A stretch of 64,000 nucleotides of DNA, taken from positions 248,001 through 312,000 of the forward strand of contig JAFKEU010000007.1 in the NCBI GenBank assembly GCA_017308475.1, written 5' to 3'. Source of the stretch: Alphaproteobacteria bacterium (GTDB taxonomy: Bacteria; Pseudomonadota; Alphaproteobacteria; Micropepsales; Micropepsaceae). Of this stretch, positions 15,552 through 24,055 are shown piece by piece. Within the stretch, counting starts at the first letter, position 1, and each line of letters starts with the position of its first letter. Position numbers and translations under genes: made by a program. Below the pieces are notes generated by a model that worked only from the letters and a program-made list of their open reading frames with translations, had not been told where the DNA came from and searched no databases.

Positions 15552-15971
15552 ATGAAAGTCAAGGACGTCATGCACAAGGGAGCAATCTGGGTGAAGCCCG
15601 ATACCTCGCTGCAATCTCTGGCCCGCAAGATGCGCCGCGACGATATTGGCGCGATCCCGGTGGGCGAAAACGACCGGCTGATTGGCATGGTAACCGATCG
15701 CGACATATGCTGCCGCGGCGTTTCCAATGGGCGCGACCCGCAGAATCTCACGGCTCGCGACATCATGAGCAAGCCCATCGTCTATTGCCGCACCGACCAG
15801 AAGGTGGAAGAAGCGGTTTCGGTAATGCGCAAGGCCAAAGTTCGCAGACTGCCGGTGATCGACGAAAACCACCGTCTCGTCGGCATGCTGGGCCTGGGCG
15901 ATATCGCCGCCAAGGCCGCGGCGAAGACCGCCAACACGGCACTGAAGACGTTGGCTGCCCACCACGCCTGA
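15552..15971 (+). CDS. Tandem CBS-domain protein
   Basis: 139 aa, ATG at 15552 after GGAGG. Two CBS motifs: residues about 1-58 (MKVKDVMHKGAIWVKPDTSL...GMVTDRDI) and 68-122 (ARDIMSKPIVYCRTDQKVEEAVSVM...VGMLGLGDIA). Such stand-alone pairs bind adenosyl ligands such as AMP, ATP or NADH and serve as energy or redox sensors. It is cytosolic and the partner is unknown. Its promoter carries an FNR/FixK-like box with a well-placed -10, so it probably belongs to the low-oxygen set. A strong hairpin terminator follows. Confidence 0.92.
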   Translation: MKVKDVMHKGAIWVKPDTSLQSLARKMRRDDIGAIPVGENDRLIGMVTDRDICCRGVSNGRDPQNLTARDIMSKPIVYCRTDQKVEEAVSVMRKAKVRRLPVIDENHRLVGMLGLGDIAAKAAAKTANTALKTLAAHHA

Positions 15972-15993
15972 ACCGACAGAGCATCAGGGAATA

Positions 15994-16021
15994 CCGGCGC
16001 AGGCTTGACCGCCTGCGCCGG
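15994..16021. terminator. Bidirectional rho-independent terminator
   Basis: CCGGCGCAGGC-TTGACC-GCCTGCGCCGG gives an 11-bp perfect stem and 6-nt loop, followed by GTTT. It lies between the convergent CBS and nitroreductase genes and can serve both. Confidence 0.85.
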
Positions 16022-16042
16022 GTTTCCCACGCCCGCATGCGT

Positions 16043-16687
16043 TCAGTGATGAATGAGACCGCCAAACAGGCCGGGGCCGGGCTGATAAGGCGGCGATTCA
16101 CCTGCTTCCACGATGGGCGGCTCTCCCGGACCGATCCATGTCACAGCCGGCCGGTGGCGCGCAACCGGTTCCGGTTCGCCCTGCGGATAACCCACCGCAA
16201 TCGGCGCGACGACATGGGCATTCGCTGGCAGGTGCAGCGTCGCCCGCCCCGCCGAACTGTTGAGCCAGCCTTCCGCCATGCCCACCCAGCATGTTCCAAG
16301 ACCGAGCGCCGTCGCGGCCAGCATGACGTTGGCAGCCGCAAGCGTGCATCCCTCCATCCCCCAGCGAACACCCAATGGCGCCGCGATCACGACCAGGGCG
16401 GGGGCGTGGTGGAAGATGTGAAAGTCCGGGTCCCGCATCATGGGGGCCAGACGCTCGGCTTCCGGAAAGGCGGCGCTGTTGTCCAGAATCCAGCACCTGC
16501 ACTGTTCCGCCATGCGCGCGATCAGGGCTTCGTCGGTCACGATCACAAAGCGCCAGGGCTGGCCGTTCATTGCGCTGGGGGCCCATATGGCGGCATCCAG
16601 AAGCCGGCGGAGTGCCTCCGTCGCCACCGGCCGGGACTGGAAGCGGCGGATGGCGCGACGTTGGCGAATGGCGTCCAGAATATCCAC
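16043..16687 (-). CDS. Nitroreductase family protein (FMN-dependent)
   Basis: 214 aa from a GTG at 16687 (VDILDAIRQRRAIRRF, the normal family start, AGGG upstream). An ATG at 16726 would overlap the Usp gene by 25 bp. Signatures of the NfsB/Nox fold: RRAIRRFQSRPV for the FMN phosphate, WAPSAMNGQPWRFVIVTD, and GLGTCWVGMAEGW near the C-terminal part. It uses NAD(P)H to reduce nitro or quinone compounds in the cytosol; the natural substrate is unknown. It follows the universal stress gene by 14 bp on the same strand. It is the last of a four-gene run that starts behind the FNR/FixK-like box at 18622. Confidence 0.88.
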   Translation of the reverse strand: MDILDAIRQRRAIRRFQSRPVATEALRRLLDAAIWAPSAMNGQPWRFVIVTDEALIARMAEQCRCWILDNSAAFPEAERLAPMMRDPDFHIFHHAPALVVIAAPLGVRWGMEGCTLAAANVMLAATALGLGTCWVGMAEGWLNSSAGRATLHLPANAHVVAPIAVGYPQGEPEPVARHRPAVTWIGPGEPPIVEAGESPPYQPGPGLFGGLIHH

Positions 16688-16701
16688 GACACACCCTGAG
16701 T

Positions 16702-17547
16702 TCAGTGAGACATCAAAATGCAGCAACCGGATTCAAGCAGGATGTCGCGGGTGATGCCGCCGAATATCCATTCATTCATCCGGTTGTGGCCGTAGGCGCC
16801 GGCGACGATCAGGTCGGGCTTGCGCTCGCGAATCTCCCTGGCCAGCGCACCGCTCTCGCTGGTGCCGGCCGCCAGCGCTTCGGGCAGGGCATGAACGCCG
16901 TGGCGGGCCAACCAGCGGGCAACATCGTCGACATGTCTTTGCGCATCCCTGACTTCGTCATCCCGGGCGATTTCCAGCACCACGGCAGTCTGGGCTTCCA
17001 GCAGGAGCGGCAGCGCATCCGCCATGGCGCGGCGTGCCTCGCGGGTGTCCTTGAAGGCTGCCAGCACGTTGCTTAACGCCAGGTCCGTCGTTCCACGTGG
17101 GACCACAAGAATGGGGCGACCCGCGCGGATCGCCAGCGCGCCCACATTGACGCGGCTCTCCGGTTCGAGGATGGAGGCCGGCGGCGTTGGGCTGGTAATG
17201 ATGAGGTCCGCTCCCCGGCACTGGTCGGCGACATGAACCGCCAGCGCCTCGGGCACTACCGATCCGCGCCATTCCAGTTCCTGGGTGCAATCCTTTAGAG
17301 CTGCGCGGAACTGATTTCCGCACGCCGCAAGATCCCGTTCGGCCTGTGTCAGGTCAACGGCAGCCGCTTCCGCCAGCATCAATGCGCCGCCATAAGAGCC
17401 GCCATCGATCATGGGCGGCGGCGGCCTGACGGCAGCAAGCCCGATGACGCTGGCGCCGAACCGCCTGGCGAGGCTTGCACCCACGGCCAGAACGGCCCGG
17501 TTATCGCCATTCGGATCCAGAAGCAGCATCAAAGTGCGATAGGTCAT
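16702..17547 (-). CDS. Universal stress protein, tandem UspA domains
   Basis: 281 aa with two UspA-like halves (about 1-140 and 150-281). The second half keeps the nucleotide-binding signature DLIVAGAYGHNRMNEWIFGGITRDILLESGCCILMSH (G-x-x-G-H...G-x-T). The first ends ADLIITSPTPPASILEPESRVNVGALAIRAGRPILVVP and has a degenerate loop, as is common. The ATG at 17547 follows GGGAGAAG. It is a cytosolic stress protein. In alphaproteobacterial low-oxygen regulons such genes often neighbour hsp20 and nitroreductase, as here. A GC hairpin between hsp20 and this gene may adjust their relative expression. Confidence 0.9.
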   Translation of the reverse strand: MTYRTLMLLLDPNGDNRAVLAVGASLARRFGASVIGLAAVRPPPPMIDGGSYGGALMLAEAAAVDLTQAERDLAACGNQFRAALKDCTQELEWRGSVVPEALAVHVADQCRGADLIITSPTPPASILEPESRVNVGALAIRAGRPILVVPRGTTDLALSNVLAAFKDTREARRAMADALPLLLEAQTAVVLEIARDDEVRDAQRHVDDVARWLARHGVHALPEALAAGTSESGALAREIRERKPDLIVAGAYGHNRMNEWIFGGITRDILLESGCCILMSH

Positions 17548-17571
17548 GTCCGTCTTCTCCCTAGTCGGTTG

Positions 17572-17595
17572 TCCCGGCGCGCCATCGCGCCGGGA
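17572..17595 (-). terminator. GC hairpin between hsp20 and usp
   Basis: TCCCGGCGCG-CCAT-CGCGCCGGGA, a 10-bp perfect stem with a 4-nt loop in the 64-bp gap. No T-tract follows on the minus strand, so partial termination or mRNA stabilisation of hsp20 is more likely than full termination. Confidence 0.6.
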
Positions 17596-17611
17596 CTTCC
17601 GGGTGCCACCG

Positions 17612-18124
17612 TCAGGCGGCCTTCACGTCGATCTTGTGCGCCTCGGTCTTCTGCGCCGCCTTGGCGACAGTGATGACCAGCACGCCGTTTTGGAAACGGG
17701 CTTCAATCTTGTTGGCGTCGGCGTCGCGTGGCAGGGTGAACATGCGCCGGAAGGCGCCATAGCTGCGTTCGGACAGATAGTGGTTCCTGTCCTGCTCGTT
17801 CTTCTCCTGGCGCTTCTCGCCCTTGATCACCAGCATGCCGTCATCGATGCTCACCTCGATGTTGTTCTCGGACACGCCTGGAATCTCGGCGGTGATGGTA
17901 TAGGCCTTGTCATCCTCGTCCACGTCCACTGCCAGATTGGCGAAGCCGGTTACGCCGGGACTCCACAGCTTCTGCATGTTTGTGAAGGGCTGAAGCGAAA
18001 AGCTCTCGAAGCCATTGGAGAAACGGTCGAACAGCGAGTCGATCTCCTGGCGGAAGGATTGCCATGTCTCGTTCATCGCTGGAACCGTGCTGTGCTGGCG
18101 CTTGATATTGATATCCTTGCTCAT
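17612..18124 (-). CDS. Small heat shock protein, Hsp20/alpha-crystallin family
   Basis: 170 aa, ATG at 18124 after AAAGGAG. The N-terminal arm (WQSFRQEIDSLFDRFSNGFE) leads into the alpha-crystallin domain at about 65-158 (VDVDEDDKAYTITAEIPGVSENNIEVSIDDGMLVIKGEK...FRRMFTLPRDADANKIEARFQNGVLVITVAK). The terminal I-x-I-like tail (HKIDVKAA) is degenerate. It is an ATP-independent holdase chaperone in the cytosol. It lies 32 bp after a periplasmic-protein gene and upstream of usp. Its promoter region is that of the upstream gene, with an FNR/FixK-like box rather than an obvious sigma-32 site. Confidence 0.92.
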   Translation of the reverse strand: MSKDINIKRQHSTVPAMNETWQSFRQEIDSLFDRFSNGFESFSLQPFTNMQKLWSPGVTGFANLAVDVDEDDKAYTITAEIPGVSENNIEVSIDDGMLVIKGEKRQEKNEQDRNHYLSERSYGAFRRMFTLPRDADANKIEARFQNGVLVITVAKAAQKTEAHKIDVKAA

Positions 18125-18156
18125 GACGAACTCCTTTCTGGGGGTGGGAAATTGCT

Positions 18157-18564
18157 TCAGACAGCCTCCGCGAAGCGCAGCACCAGGCGCGCCTGGCCCG
18201 CGGCTGATACAATGGCCCTGGAATTCACGGTCTGCCCATCCAGGTTGGCCTCGACAGCGTAACGACCGGGCGGCAGCCGGAAGAGCAGCCATGGCCCGTT
18301 GCAACTGCCGGAAAACAGGACCGCGTCGCCCCTGCGCAGCGTCACGCTTTCTCCGCCCAGATAGTGACCGCCGCTGCCGGCAAATTCGATCTTCAGGCTA
18401 TAAGCATTCCAGCGGGGATCTTCGCGTGCATCCAGACTGGTTCCTGTGCAGACGACCTCGATATCCGACACCCCGATTGGTGTATCCGGCACCAGAGGCT
18501 CCGCCGAAAGCGGAGACTGAATCAACAGGAACAGGGCAAGGCCGCCGGCCGAGCGGGAAAGCAT
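18157..18564 (-). CDS. Secreted hypothetical protein (135 aa)
   Basis: The ATG at 18564 has GGAGGGA about ten bases upstream. A signal peptide (GGLALFLLIQSPLSA) is followed by a beta-rich domain with SLKIEFAGSGGHYLGGESVTLRRGD and PPGRYAVEANLDGQ, the kind of motif found in carboxypeptidase-regulatory or PEGA-like folds. There are two Cys (VVCTGTS, SGSCNG), possibly a disulfide. The product is probably periplasmic and of unknown function. It heads the run to hsp20, usp and nitroreductase behind a well-formed FNR-type promoter. An envelope protein co-induced with cytosolic chaperones is unusual enough to note. Confidence 0.75.
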   Translation of the reverse strand: MLSRSAGGLALFLLIQSPLSAEPLVPDTPIGVSDIEVVCTGTSLDAREDPRWNAYSLKIEFAGSGGHYLGGESVTLRRGDAVLFSGSCNGPWLLFRLPPGRYAVEANLDGQTVNSRAIVSAAGQARLVLRFAEAV

Positions 18565-18621
18565 GTCATATCCCTCCGCGTTGCCGCCGAAACAACGATA
18601 GAGCCGCGGCGCATACCGGCA

Positions 18622-18635
18622 TTGATCTGCCTCAA
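18622..18635 (-). promoter_or_regulatory. FNR/FixK box and -10 upstream of secreted protein-hsp20-usp-nitroreductase
   Basis: TTGATCTGCCTCAA matches TTGAT-N4-ATCAA in nine of ten positions. On the minus strand TATCGT (18595-18600) is centred 31 bp away, exactly the class II -10 position, and the ATG is about 23 bp beyond the predicted start site. The box begins right after the convergent end of the SDR gene region. Confidence 0.75.
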
Positions 18636-18639
18636 TGGC

Positions 18640-19407
18640 TCACCGGGCGGTGTATCCGCCATCGATCACCAATTCGGAACCCGTGACGAACTTGGCTTCA
18701 TCCGACGCCAGATAGACCGCGCCCCAGGCGATATCGTCCGGCTCACCCAGATGTCCCAGGGGATGCAATGATCCAACCACTTTGCGCCCTGCATCCACAT
18801 CGCCCTGCCCCTGAAGAAATCCTTGCACCATGGGTGTCCATATGAAGCCGGGATGGATCGAATTCACCCGGATGCGGTCCGGGGCATAGAGCAGCGCATC
18901 GGTCTTGGTCATCAGCCGCACCGCCCCCTTGGAGGCATGATAGGGCGGCACGTCCGGAGCGCCGACCAGGCCATAGATGGAAGACAGATTTATGATGCTG
19001 CCGCCCCCCGCCTTGCGCATCGGCGCGATGGCATGCTTGGTGCCGAAAAACACGCCCTTGACGTTGATCGCCTGGACGAAATCCCATTCCGCTTCGGTCA
19101 GTTCATGGGTCGGCTTGCTTGCCCCGGCGACCCCGGCATTGTTCACCAGGATGTCGAGATGGCCGAATCTTTCCACCACTTCGCGGAATGCGCGTGCGAC
19201 CTGCGCCTCGCTCGAAACATCGCAATGCCAATAACTTGCGGCCAGACCCAGGTCCTGCAGCTGCTGCAGGAACCTGCCGCCCTGTTCGTCCAGCACATCC
19301 AGCACGGCGACCCTGGCGCCTTCTTCCGCCATGCGCAGCACAGTGGCACGCCCCAGTCCCAGCGCCCCGCCCGTCACAATCGCAACCTTGCCCGCCAGCC
19401 TGTTCAT
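18640..19407 (-). CDS. Short-chain dehydrogenase/reductase
   Basis: 255 aa classical SDR: cofactor loop TGGALGLG, D-V after the second strand (AVLDVLDEQGG, favouring NAD over NADP), NNAGVAG, catalytic NLSSIYG and YHASKGA (Ser-Tyr-Lys), and the C-terminal GSELVIDGGYTAR. The substrate is not predictable; relatives include cyclopentanol and glucose dehydrogenases. An FNR/FixK-like box lies about 63 bp upstream. Downstream, its stop is only a few bases from the box of the hsp20 operon, with no obvious terminator between. Confidence 0.88.
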   Translation of the reverse strand: MNRLAGKVAIVTGGALGLGRATVLRMAEEGARVAVLDVLDEQGGRFLQQLQDLGLAASYWHCDVSSEAQVARAFREVVERFGHLDILVNNAGVAGASKPTHELTEAEWDFVQAINVKGVFFGTKHAIAPMRKAGGGSIINLSSIYGLVGAPDVPPYHASKGAVRLMTKTDALLYAPDRIRVNSIHPGFIWTPMVQGFLQGQGDVDAGRKVVGSLHPLGHLGEPDDIAWGAVYLASDEAKFVTGSELVIDGGYTAR

Positions 19408-19463
19408 TTGCCGCCTCGCCTGTCTCTCGCTGACAGCATGAGCCGATCGGGGTCCCGCGCTCC

Positions 19464-19477
19464 TTGATTCCCGTCAA
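19464..19477 (-). promoter_or_regulatory. FNR/FixK box upstream of SDR gene
   Basis: TTGATTCCCGTCAA matches TTGAT-N4-ATCAA in nine of ten positions and is centred 63 bp before the ATG at 19407. The predicted -10 region (19437-19442) reads CTCATG, which is weak. Confidence 0.7.
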
Positions 19478-19612
19478 TCCACCGCCCAGCGCCTGCATCA
19501 GGTTGCGCGGCGTATGGCAATCGCCGCAATGGGCAATCGCCTCGGCCAGATAGGCGCTGCGATTCCATTCCGGGCTGCGATCGGGATGTGGCATGAAACG
19601 CCTGGCGTTATT
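19478..19612 (-). pseudogene. Fragment of a c-type cytochrome
   Basis: A minus-strand frame reads PHPDRSPEWNRSAYLAEAI, then the haem motif AHCGDCHTPRNL, then MQALGGG. This is the start of a haem domain as found in the multihaem cytochrome subunits of membrane alcohol or gluconate dehydrogenases (NRGAYLVEG-x-GHCG-x-CHTPRN). Only about 40 residues remain. There is no start codon, no signal peptide and no second haem site, and the sequence then merges into the FNR-type promoter of the SDR gene. The residues before it may derive from another gene. A decayed remnant. Confidence 0.6.
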
Positions 19613-19799
19613 GGTCACGATCCCTTTGAGCATGGCTTCGTCTAATTCCGTACTGTCGGCGAGCTCGCCAAGCTGTATGCGCGATCGTTTCTGATCTTCG
19701 CCACCTCGGCGGGCGTGATGGTGGGGGCCGCGGCCCCAAAGCGTGCCGTGACGCAGGGTCATGACGCCAACATGACAATTTTCAAACGCTGATCGCTTC

Positions 19800-20105
19800 C
19801 GATGCCGCCCCGCAAGACTGCCGGCCTATCGCCACGGAAAATGGCCGACGGCCTGACGCGGGCGCTGGCACGCGAACTTGGCAGGCGGCGCATCACTGTA
19901 AACAGCATCGCCCCCGGGCTATGTCGCGACCGAGATGTCCTCAACGCTTAAGCCTTCGCAGTTGGCAAAGATCGTCAATCGCACACCGCTGGGACGGCTC
20001 GCCACCGAATCCGACATTGTTGCGGTTGCCCGCTTTCTGCTGGGTGACGGCGCGGCGATGATCACCGGGCAAACGATCCTGGTTGACGGCGGCGTCAGCT
20101 GCTGA
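19800..20105 (+). pseudogene. C-terminal fragment of a FabG-like SDR with frameshifts
   Basis: Pieces of one SDR are spread over reading frames: A-Y-R-H-G-K (the Y-x-x-x-K site) near 19824, LTRALARELGRRRITVNSIAPG from about 19850, and YVATEMSSTLKP...PLGRLATESDIVAVARFLLGDGAAMITGQTILVDGGVSC to the TGA at 20105. The second shift is an extra G in GCCCCCGGGCTATGTC (about 19917). The N-terminal cofactor half is missing. It is a clear pseudogene, convergent with the efflux outer-membrane gene. Confidence 0.75.
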
Positions 20106-20116
20106 CGGCCACTACG

Positions 20117-21553
20117 TCAATTTTTCTTCCCACGATGATCTTCGCTCACCAGAACTTGTGTCCGGTCTTCGGGCGCTTCCTGCCAGCCGCCGCCCAACGC
20201 CTCAAACAGGTGCACCGCCGCCTCGCGATTGGCCAACGCTACCTGGACGAGCTGATCCTGGGCCAAGAACAGCGCCTGCTGCGCGAACAGCACGTTCAAA
20301 AGGTCGGCGGCGCCCTGGCGATACTGAAGCTGGGATATCTGGAAGGCTTCCTGCGCCGCCGCGATCACATTGTGCAGATGTCCTTCCGATCGCCGTGTGT
20401 TGGCATATTGCGTCAGGGCGTATTCCACATCGGCATAGGCGTTCAGCACCTTGGACTGATAGTTCGCAAGGGCCTCGCGTTGCAGGCCCTCCGCCAGGTC
20501 GCGCTGGCCGGCCAGGCGGCCACCATCGAAAATCGTCTGCAGAAGATCGGCGCCATAGCTGAGACCGGTGTTGGAGCCGTTCAGCAGCGCGCCGACGGCC
20601 GTGCTGGCAAAACCACCGGCGCTGGACAGCGAAATCTGCGGCAGGAAGGCGGCGCGCGCCGCGTCCAGGTTGGCATGGGCGGCGGCCAAATCCGCTTCGC
20701 CGCCGGCGACGTCGGGACGGCGCAGCAGCAGGTCCGACGGCAGGCCGGGCCCGACGTCCGGCGCAGTGATGCCGTCCAGCGTCTTGCCGGTGATGTCGAA
20801 ATCCTCCGGGGCGCGGCCCAGCAGCACCGCCAGCGCGAACAGAGCCTGCTTTTCCTGCGTCTCCAGGTTGGGAAGCTGCGCCTGGACCGACTCAAGCTGG
20901 GTGTTTTCGCGAACCAGGTCCAAGCGCGAGATCGCGCCCGCCTTCACCTTGAGCTTGATGACCTGCAGGATGTCGTTGATGGCGTCGATCTGCTGGTGCT
21001 GGATGGCGATGCGGCTGCGCAGCGCCAGCACCTCCAGATAGCGCGACGCGACATTGGCGGTGACGGTCATCGCCACCGCCTGCTGGGCGAAGCGCGCCGA
21101 CTTCAACTGTTCCTGGGCCGCGCGCAAATTGTTGCGCGCCAAGCCCCAGATATCCAGTTCATAGGTCGCGTTGAAACCCAGCCCGAAGGTCTGGCCCGAC
21201 AGATATTGGCGGCATGCCTGTCCGCTGCACTGGTTGCCGCTGTGCTGGGCCTGGGCATCGATGGTGGGAAACAGCGCGCTACGCTGGACGGTGGCCTGGG
21301 CCTCGGCCTGCATCACGCGGGCGGCGGCGGCGGCTATGTCGCGGTTGTTGGCCTGGGCTTCGGTTACGAGTTGGGTCATGGCCGGATCGCCAAAACCGGC
21401 CCACCAACTGGTTTCCGGCCACACCGGCGCCGATGCCGGGACCGGCGCCGTAAATCCATTAGGCACCAGTGAGGGCGACAGCGCCTGTGGCACCTGGGTG
21501 GTGCAGCCGGCCAGAAGCACGGCCAACAACGCTGCCAGGGATGTCCTATTCAT
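20117..21553 (-). CDS. NodT/OprM-type outer membrane efflux lipoprotein
   Basis: 478 aa, ATG at 21553, overlapping the preceding permease gene by 8 bp. Signal sequence with lipobox LLAGC (Cys17), so acylated in the outer membrane. Two outer-membrane efflux repeats form the TolC-like trimeric duct: SWWAGFGDPAMTQLVTEAQANNRDI...ALFPTIDAQA for the first and ADLAAAHANLDAARAAFLPQISLS...QYRQGAADLLNVL for the second. It is the last gene of a five-gene operon (adaptor, ATPase, two permeases, this protein) and supplies the exit channel of a tripartite ABC efflux pump. Confidence 0.92.
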   Translation of the reverse strand: MNRTSLAALLAVLLAGCTTQVPQALSPSLVPNGFTAPVPASAPVWPETSWWAGFGDPAMTQLVTEAQANNRDIAAAAARVMQAEAQATVQRSALFPTIDAQAQHSGNQCSGQACRQYLSGQTFGLGFNATYELDIWGLARNNLRAAQEQLKSARFAQQAVAMTVTANVASRYLEVLALRSRIAIQHQQIDAINDILQVIKLKVKAGAISRLDLVRENTQLESVQAQLPNLETQEKQALFALAVLLGRAPEDFDITGKTLDGITAPDVGPGLPSDLLLRRPDVAGGEADLAAAHANLDAARAAFLPQISLSSAGGFASTAVGALLNGSNTGLSYGADLLQTIFDGGRLAGQRDLAEGLQREALANYQSKVLNAYADVEYALTQYANTRRSEGHLHNVIAAAQEAFQISQLQYRQGAADLLNVLFAQQALFLAQDQLVQVALANREAAVHLFEALGGGWQEAPEDRTQVLVSEDHRGKKN

Positions 21554-24047
21554 AGCGCAACGCATGAATGGGGTTGGCGCGGGCGACCCGCCAAGCATGG
21601 GTGAATATGGTGGCCCACGCGATCGACAATGCGACTAGGCCGGCGGCGATGAAGTAGACCGGGCTGAGAGCAACGCGGTAGGCAAAGCCCTGCAGCCAGC
21701 CATGCAGGTAATACCAGGCGACCGGCCAGGCTATCGCGTTGGCAACCATGACCGGTATGGAAAATTGCCACAGCAACAGAAGAACAAGTTCGCGCGTGCG
21801 GGCGCCGAACACCTTTCGAATGCCGATCTCCTTGGTCCGCCGGCTGGCGGTGAAAGCGGCAAGGCCGAACAGCCCCAGGCAGGCAATCGCTATGGCGACG
21901 GCGACAAAGACGCCGAACATCGTGCCCTGTCTTTGGTCGCTTTTATAGAGTGCGTCGAAGCTTTCATCCAGAAAGTGACGCTGGACCGCGGCGATCGGCG
22001 AGAACGCACGCCAGCTCTTGTCGATGAAGGCCAGTGTCTCCGGGATGGTGCCGGGGCGCAGGCGCAGGGCCAGGTTCAGTGTCATGTTCGGGTCATAGTC
22101 GAATATCACCGGGCGCATCAATTCCCGCGCGCCGTGGAAGTTGGCATCCGCCAGTACACCCACGATATGGACGTGGTTCTGGAACATGATCACGGTCTTG
22201 CCCACCGCCTGCTGCGGCGCGAAGCCCAGCCTCGCCGCGGCGGACTCGTTGACAAGAATGTTGCGTCCCTCGTTCTGGGGCGTGTGGTTGTAATGACCGC
22301 CCGCAAAAGCCGCCTGAACGTCCATGCGGTCATTGGTGCGCGCATCCGACAAAAGACGGCCGGCGACAAGGCGCATCCCCAGAACCTTGGGATAATCGGG
22401 ACTGATCTCAATCCTGTTGATCAGGATATTCTCCGACCGGCCCGGCACCCGGACGACAGCATTGGACTGGCCGTTGTCGAACGGCATATAGCTGGCCATC
22501 CCGATGTCGACGATACCGGGATTGGCGCGCAGGGTCTGCACAAAACTGCTGCGCCCGTCGGCAGTCACGCGCCCGCCGCCGCCGACAATCAGGATATTGT
22601 CGCGGCTGAATCCCAGGCCGATGTTGCGCGCATAGCTGATCTGGCTGAACACCACCAGTGCGGAGATACCAAGACCGATCGACACGGAAAACTGCAGAAC
22701 GACAAGAACACTGCGCAGCCGCCCCGACCCCGCCTGGCCGGCGCTGTTGGCGCGCAGCACCGCTGCCGGCCGGAAGCCGGAAAGCACAAGCGCCGGATAA
22801 ATGCCGCCGACAAGGCCCGCAGCAAGTGTAATGACCAGGAAGAGCGGCAGCAGCGTCCAGTCGGCAAGATAATGGAATGCGATGGGACGTTGAAGAAAGT
22901 TGTCGAATGCCGGCAACAGCACTTCCACCAGTGCCAGGGCCAGAAGCAGGGCCAACATTGCCATCAGCACCGCCTCGCCCAGGAATTGCACGACAAGTTG
23001 CGCCCGGCGCGCGCCCAGCGTCTTGCGCAGGGCGATCTCGCGGGCGCGCAGCATCGCCCGCGCCGTCGCCAGGTTCATGAAATTGAAGCTGGCCACCAGA
23101 AGGATCAGCGCGCCGATGGCGGCGACGCCATACACCGTGGTCCAGCTTCCAGGTGGCGTCAGATTCAGCGTCCAGCGGCCGGAATCGAGATGGACGCGGG
23201 TAAATCGCGTCAGGTGCAGCTTGTAGATCTGACTACCGCTGAGCGGTATGCCGAACTGATGAAGCTGCCCGGTCATCGCCTTGTCGAACAGCGCGGAAGA
23301 TTTGTCCACAACGCTCTGGGGATCGGTGCCGGGCGCCAATACAAGATAGCCGTATCCGTTGTTCGAAAGCCAATCCCGTTTTTGGCTCTGCGAATAGCGG
23401 TCAGCCATCGATGTCGTCGGCACGAACACATCGCCCACAAGCTGCGAATTGTGGGGTATGTCGCGGACCACGCCGGTGACCTTCAGGCTCACGATTTCGG
23501 ATTTGCAGGCCAGGTCGCTGCCGTCGCAGCCGCCGCGGCCGGTGGTGATGATCTTGCCGATGGGATCGGTGTCGCCGAAATATTTCCGCGCATAGGCCTG
23601 CGAGATCACGGCGGCTTCAGGCTGGCGGAAGACGCTACCCGGGGTGCCGACGACAAGCTGGAGCTTGATGACGTCGAAGAAATTGGGATCGACGACATCG
23701 ACCTGCTCGACGAACTGGCGGTCGCCGATCGTCAACGTCATGCCTTCCTGCTGGAGTCGTGTCGCGTTCATGATGCCGGGTATTTCGTCCTTCATCGCCG
23801 GCGGGGTTGGATAGGGCACCATCGCGAACGGCATCGGCGCGCGCCCGGGCGGCAGAATGGTCAGTTCCATCCGGTACAGGCTCTGCGTGTCCGGCAGCCA
23901 GGTGTCGTAGGACAGCTCGTCGCGCACGAACAGGATGATCAGGATCGCGCAGGCCAAGCCCACCGCCAGCCCGGCGATGTTGATGAAGCTGTACAGCTTG
24001 TGCCGGGCGATATTGCGCAGCGCAGTGACGAGGTAGTTGTGGAACAT
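21546..24047 (-). CDS. MacB/FtsX-type ABC transporter permease (second copy)
   Basis: 833 aa from the ATG at 24047 (MFHNYLVTALRNIARHK, AGGAGGG upstream). It has an N-terminal membrane helix, a periplasmic MacB_PCD domain and an FtsX block of three helices (about 285-425). A second periplasmic domain and FtsX block (about 680-830) follow, ending RVARANPIHALRYE. The double-length architecture fits mechanotransmission permeases that drive TolC-linked export rather than direct transport. It has no ATPase domain; the separate ATPase gene upstream serves it. It is strikingly similar to the next upstream permease, so the pair arose by tandem duplication and may act as a heterodimer. Confidence 0.92.
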   Translation of the reverse strand: MFHNYLVTALRNIARHKLYSFINIAGLAVGLACAILIILFVRDELSYDTWLPDTQSLYRMELTILPPGRAPMPFAMVPYPTPPAMKDEIPGIMNATRLQQEGMTLTIGDRQFVEQVDVVDPNFFDVIKLQLVVGTPGSVFRQPEAAVISQAYARKYFGDTDPIGKIITTGRGGCDGSDLACKSEIVSLKVTGVVRDIPHNSQLVGDVFVPTTSMADRYSQSQKRDWLSNNGYGYLVLAPGTDPQSVVDKSSALFDKAMTGQLHQFGIPLSGSQIYKLHLTRFTRVHLDSGRWTLNLTPPGSWTTVYGVAAIGALILLVASFNFMNLATARAMLRAREIALRKTLGARRAQLVVQFLGEAVLMAMLALLLALALVEVLLPAFDNFLQRPIAFHYLADWTLLPLFLVITLAAGLVGGIYPALVLSGFRPAAVLRANSAGQAGSGRLRSVLVVLQFSVSIGLGISALVVFSQISYARNIGLGFSRDNILIVGGGGRVTADGRSSFVQTLRANPGIVDIGMASYMPFDNGQSNAVVRVPGRSENILINRIEISPDYPKVLGMRLVAGRLLSDARTNDRMDVQAAFAGGHYNHTPQNEGRNILVNESAAARLGFAPQQAVGKTVIMFQNHVHIVGVLADANFHGARELMRPVIFDYDPNMTLNLALRLRPGTIPETLAFIDKSWRAFSPIAAVQRHFLDESFDALYKSDQRQGTMFGVFVAVAIAIACLGLFGLAAFTASRRTKEIGIRKVFGARTRELVLLLLWQFSIPVMVANAIAWPVAWYYLHGWLQGFAYRVALSPVYFIAAGLVALSIAWATIFTHAWRVARANPIHALRYE

Positions 24048-24055
24048 GCCCCCTC

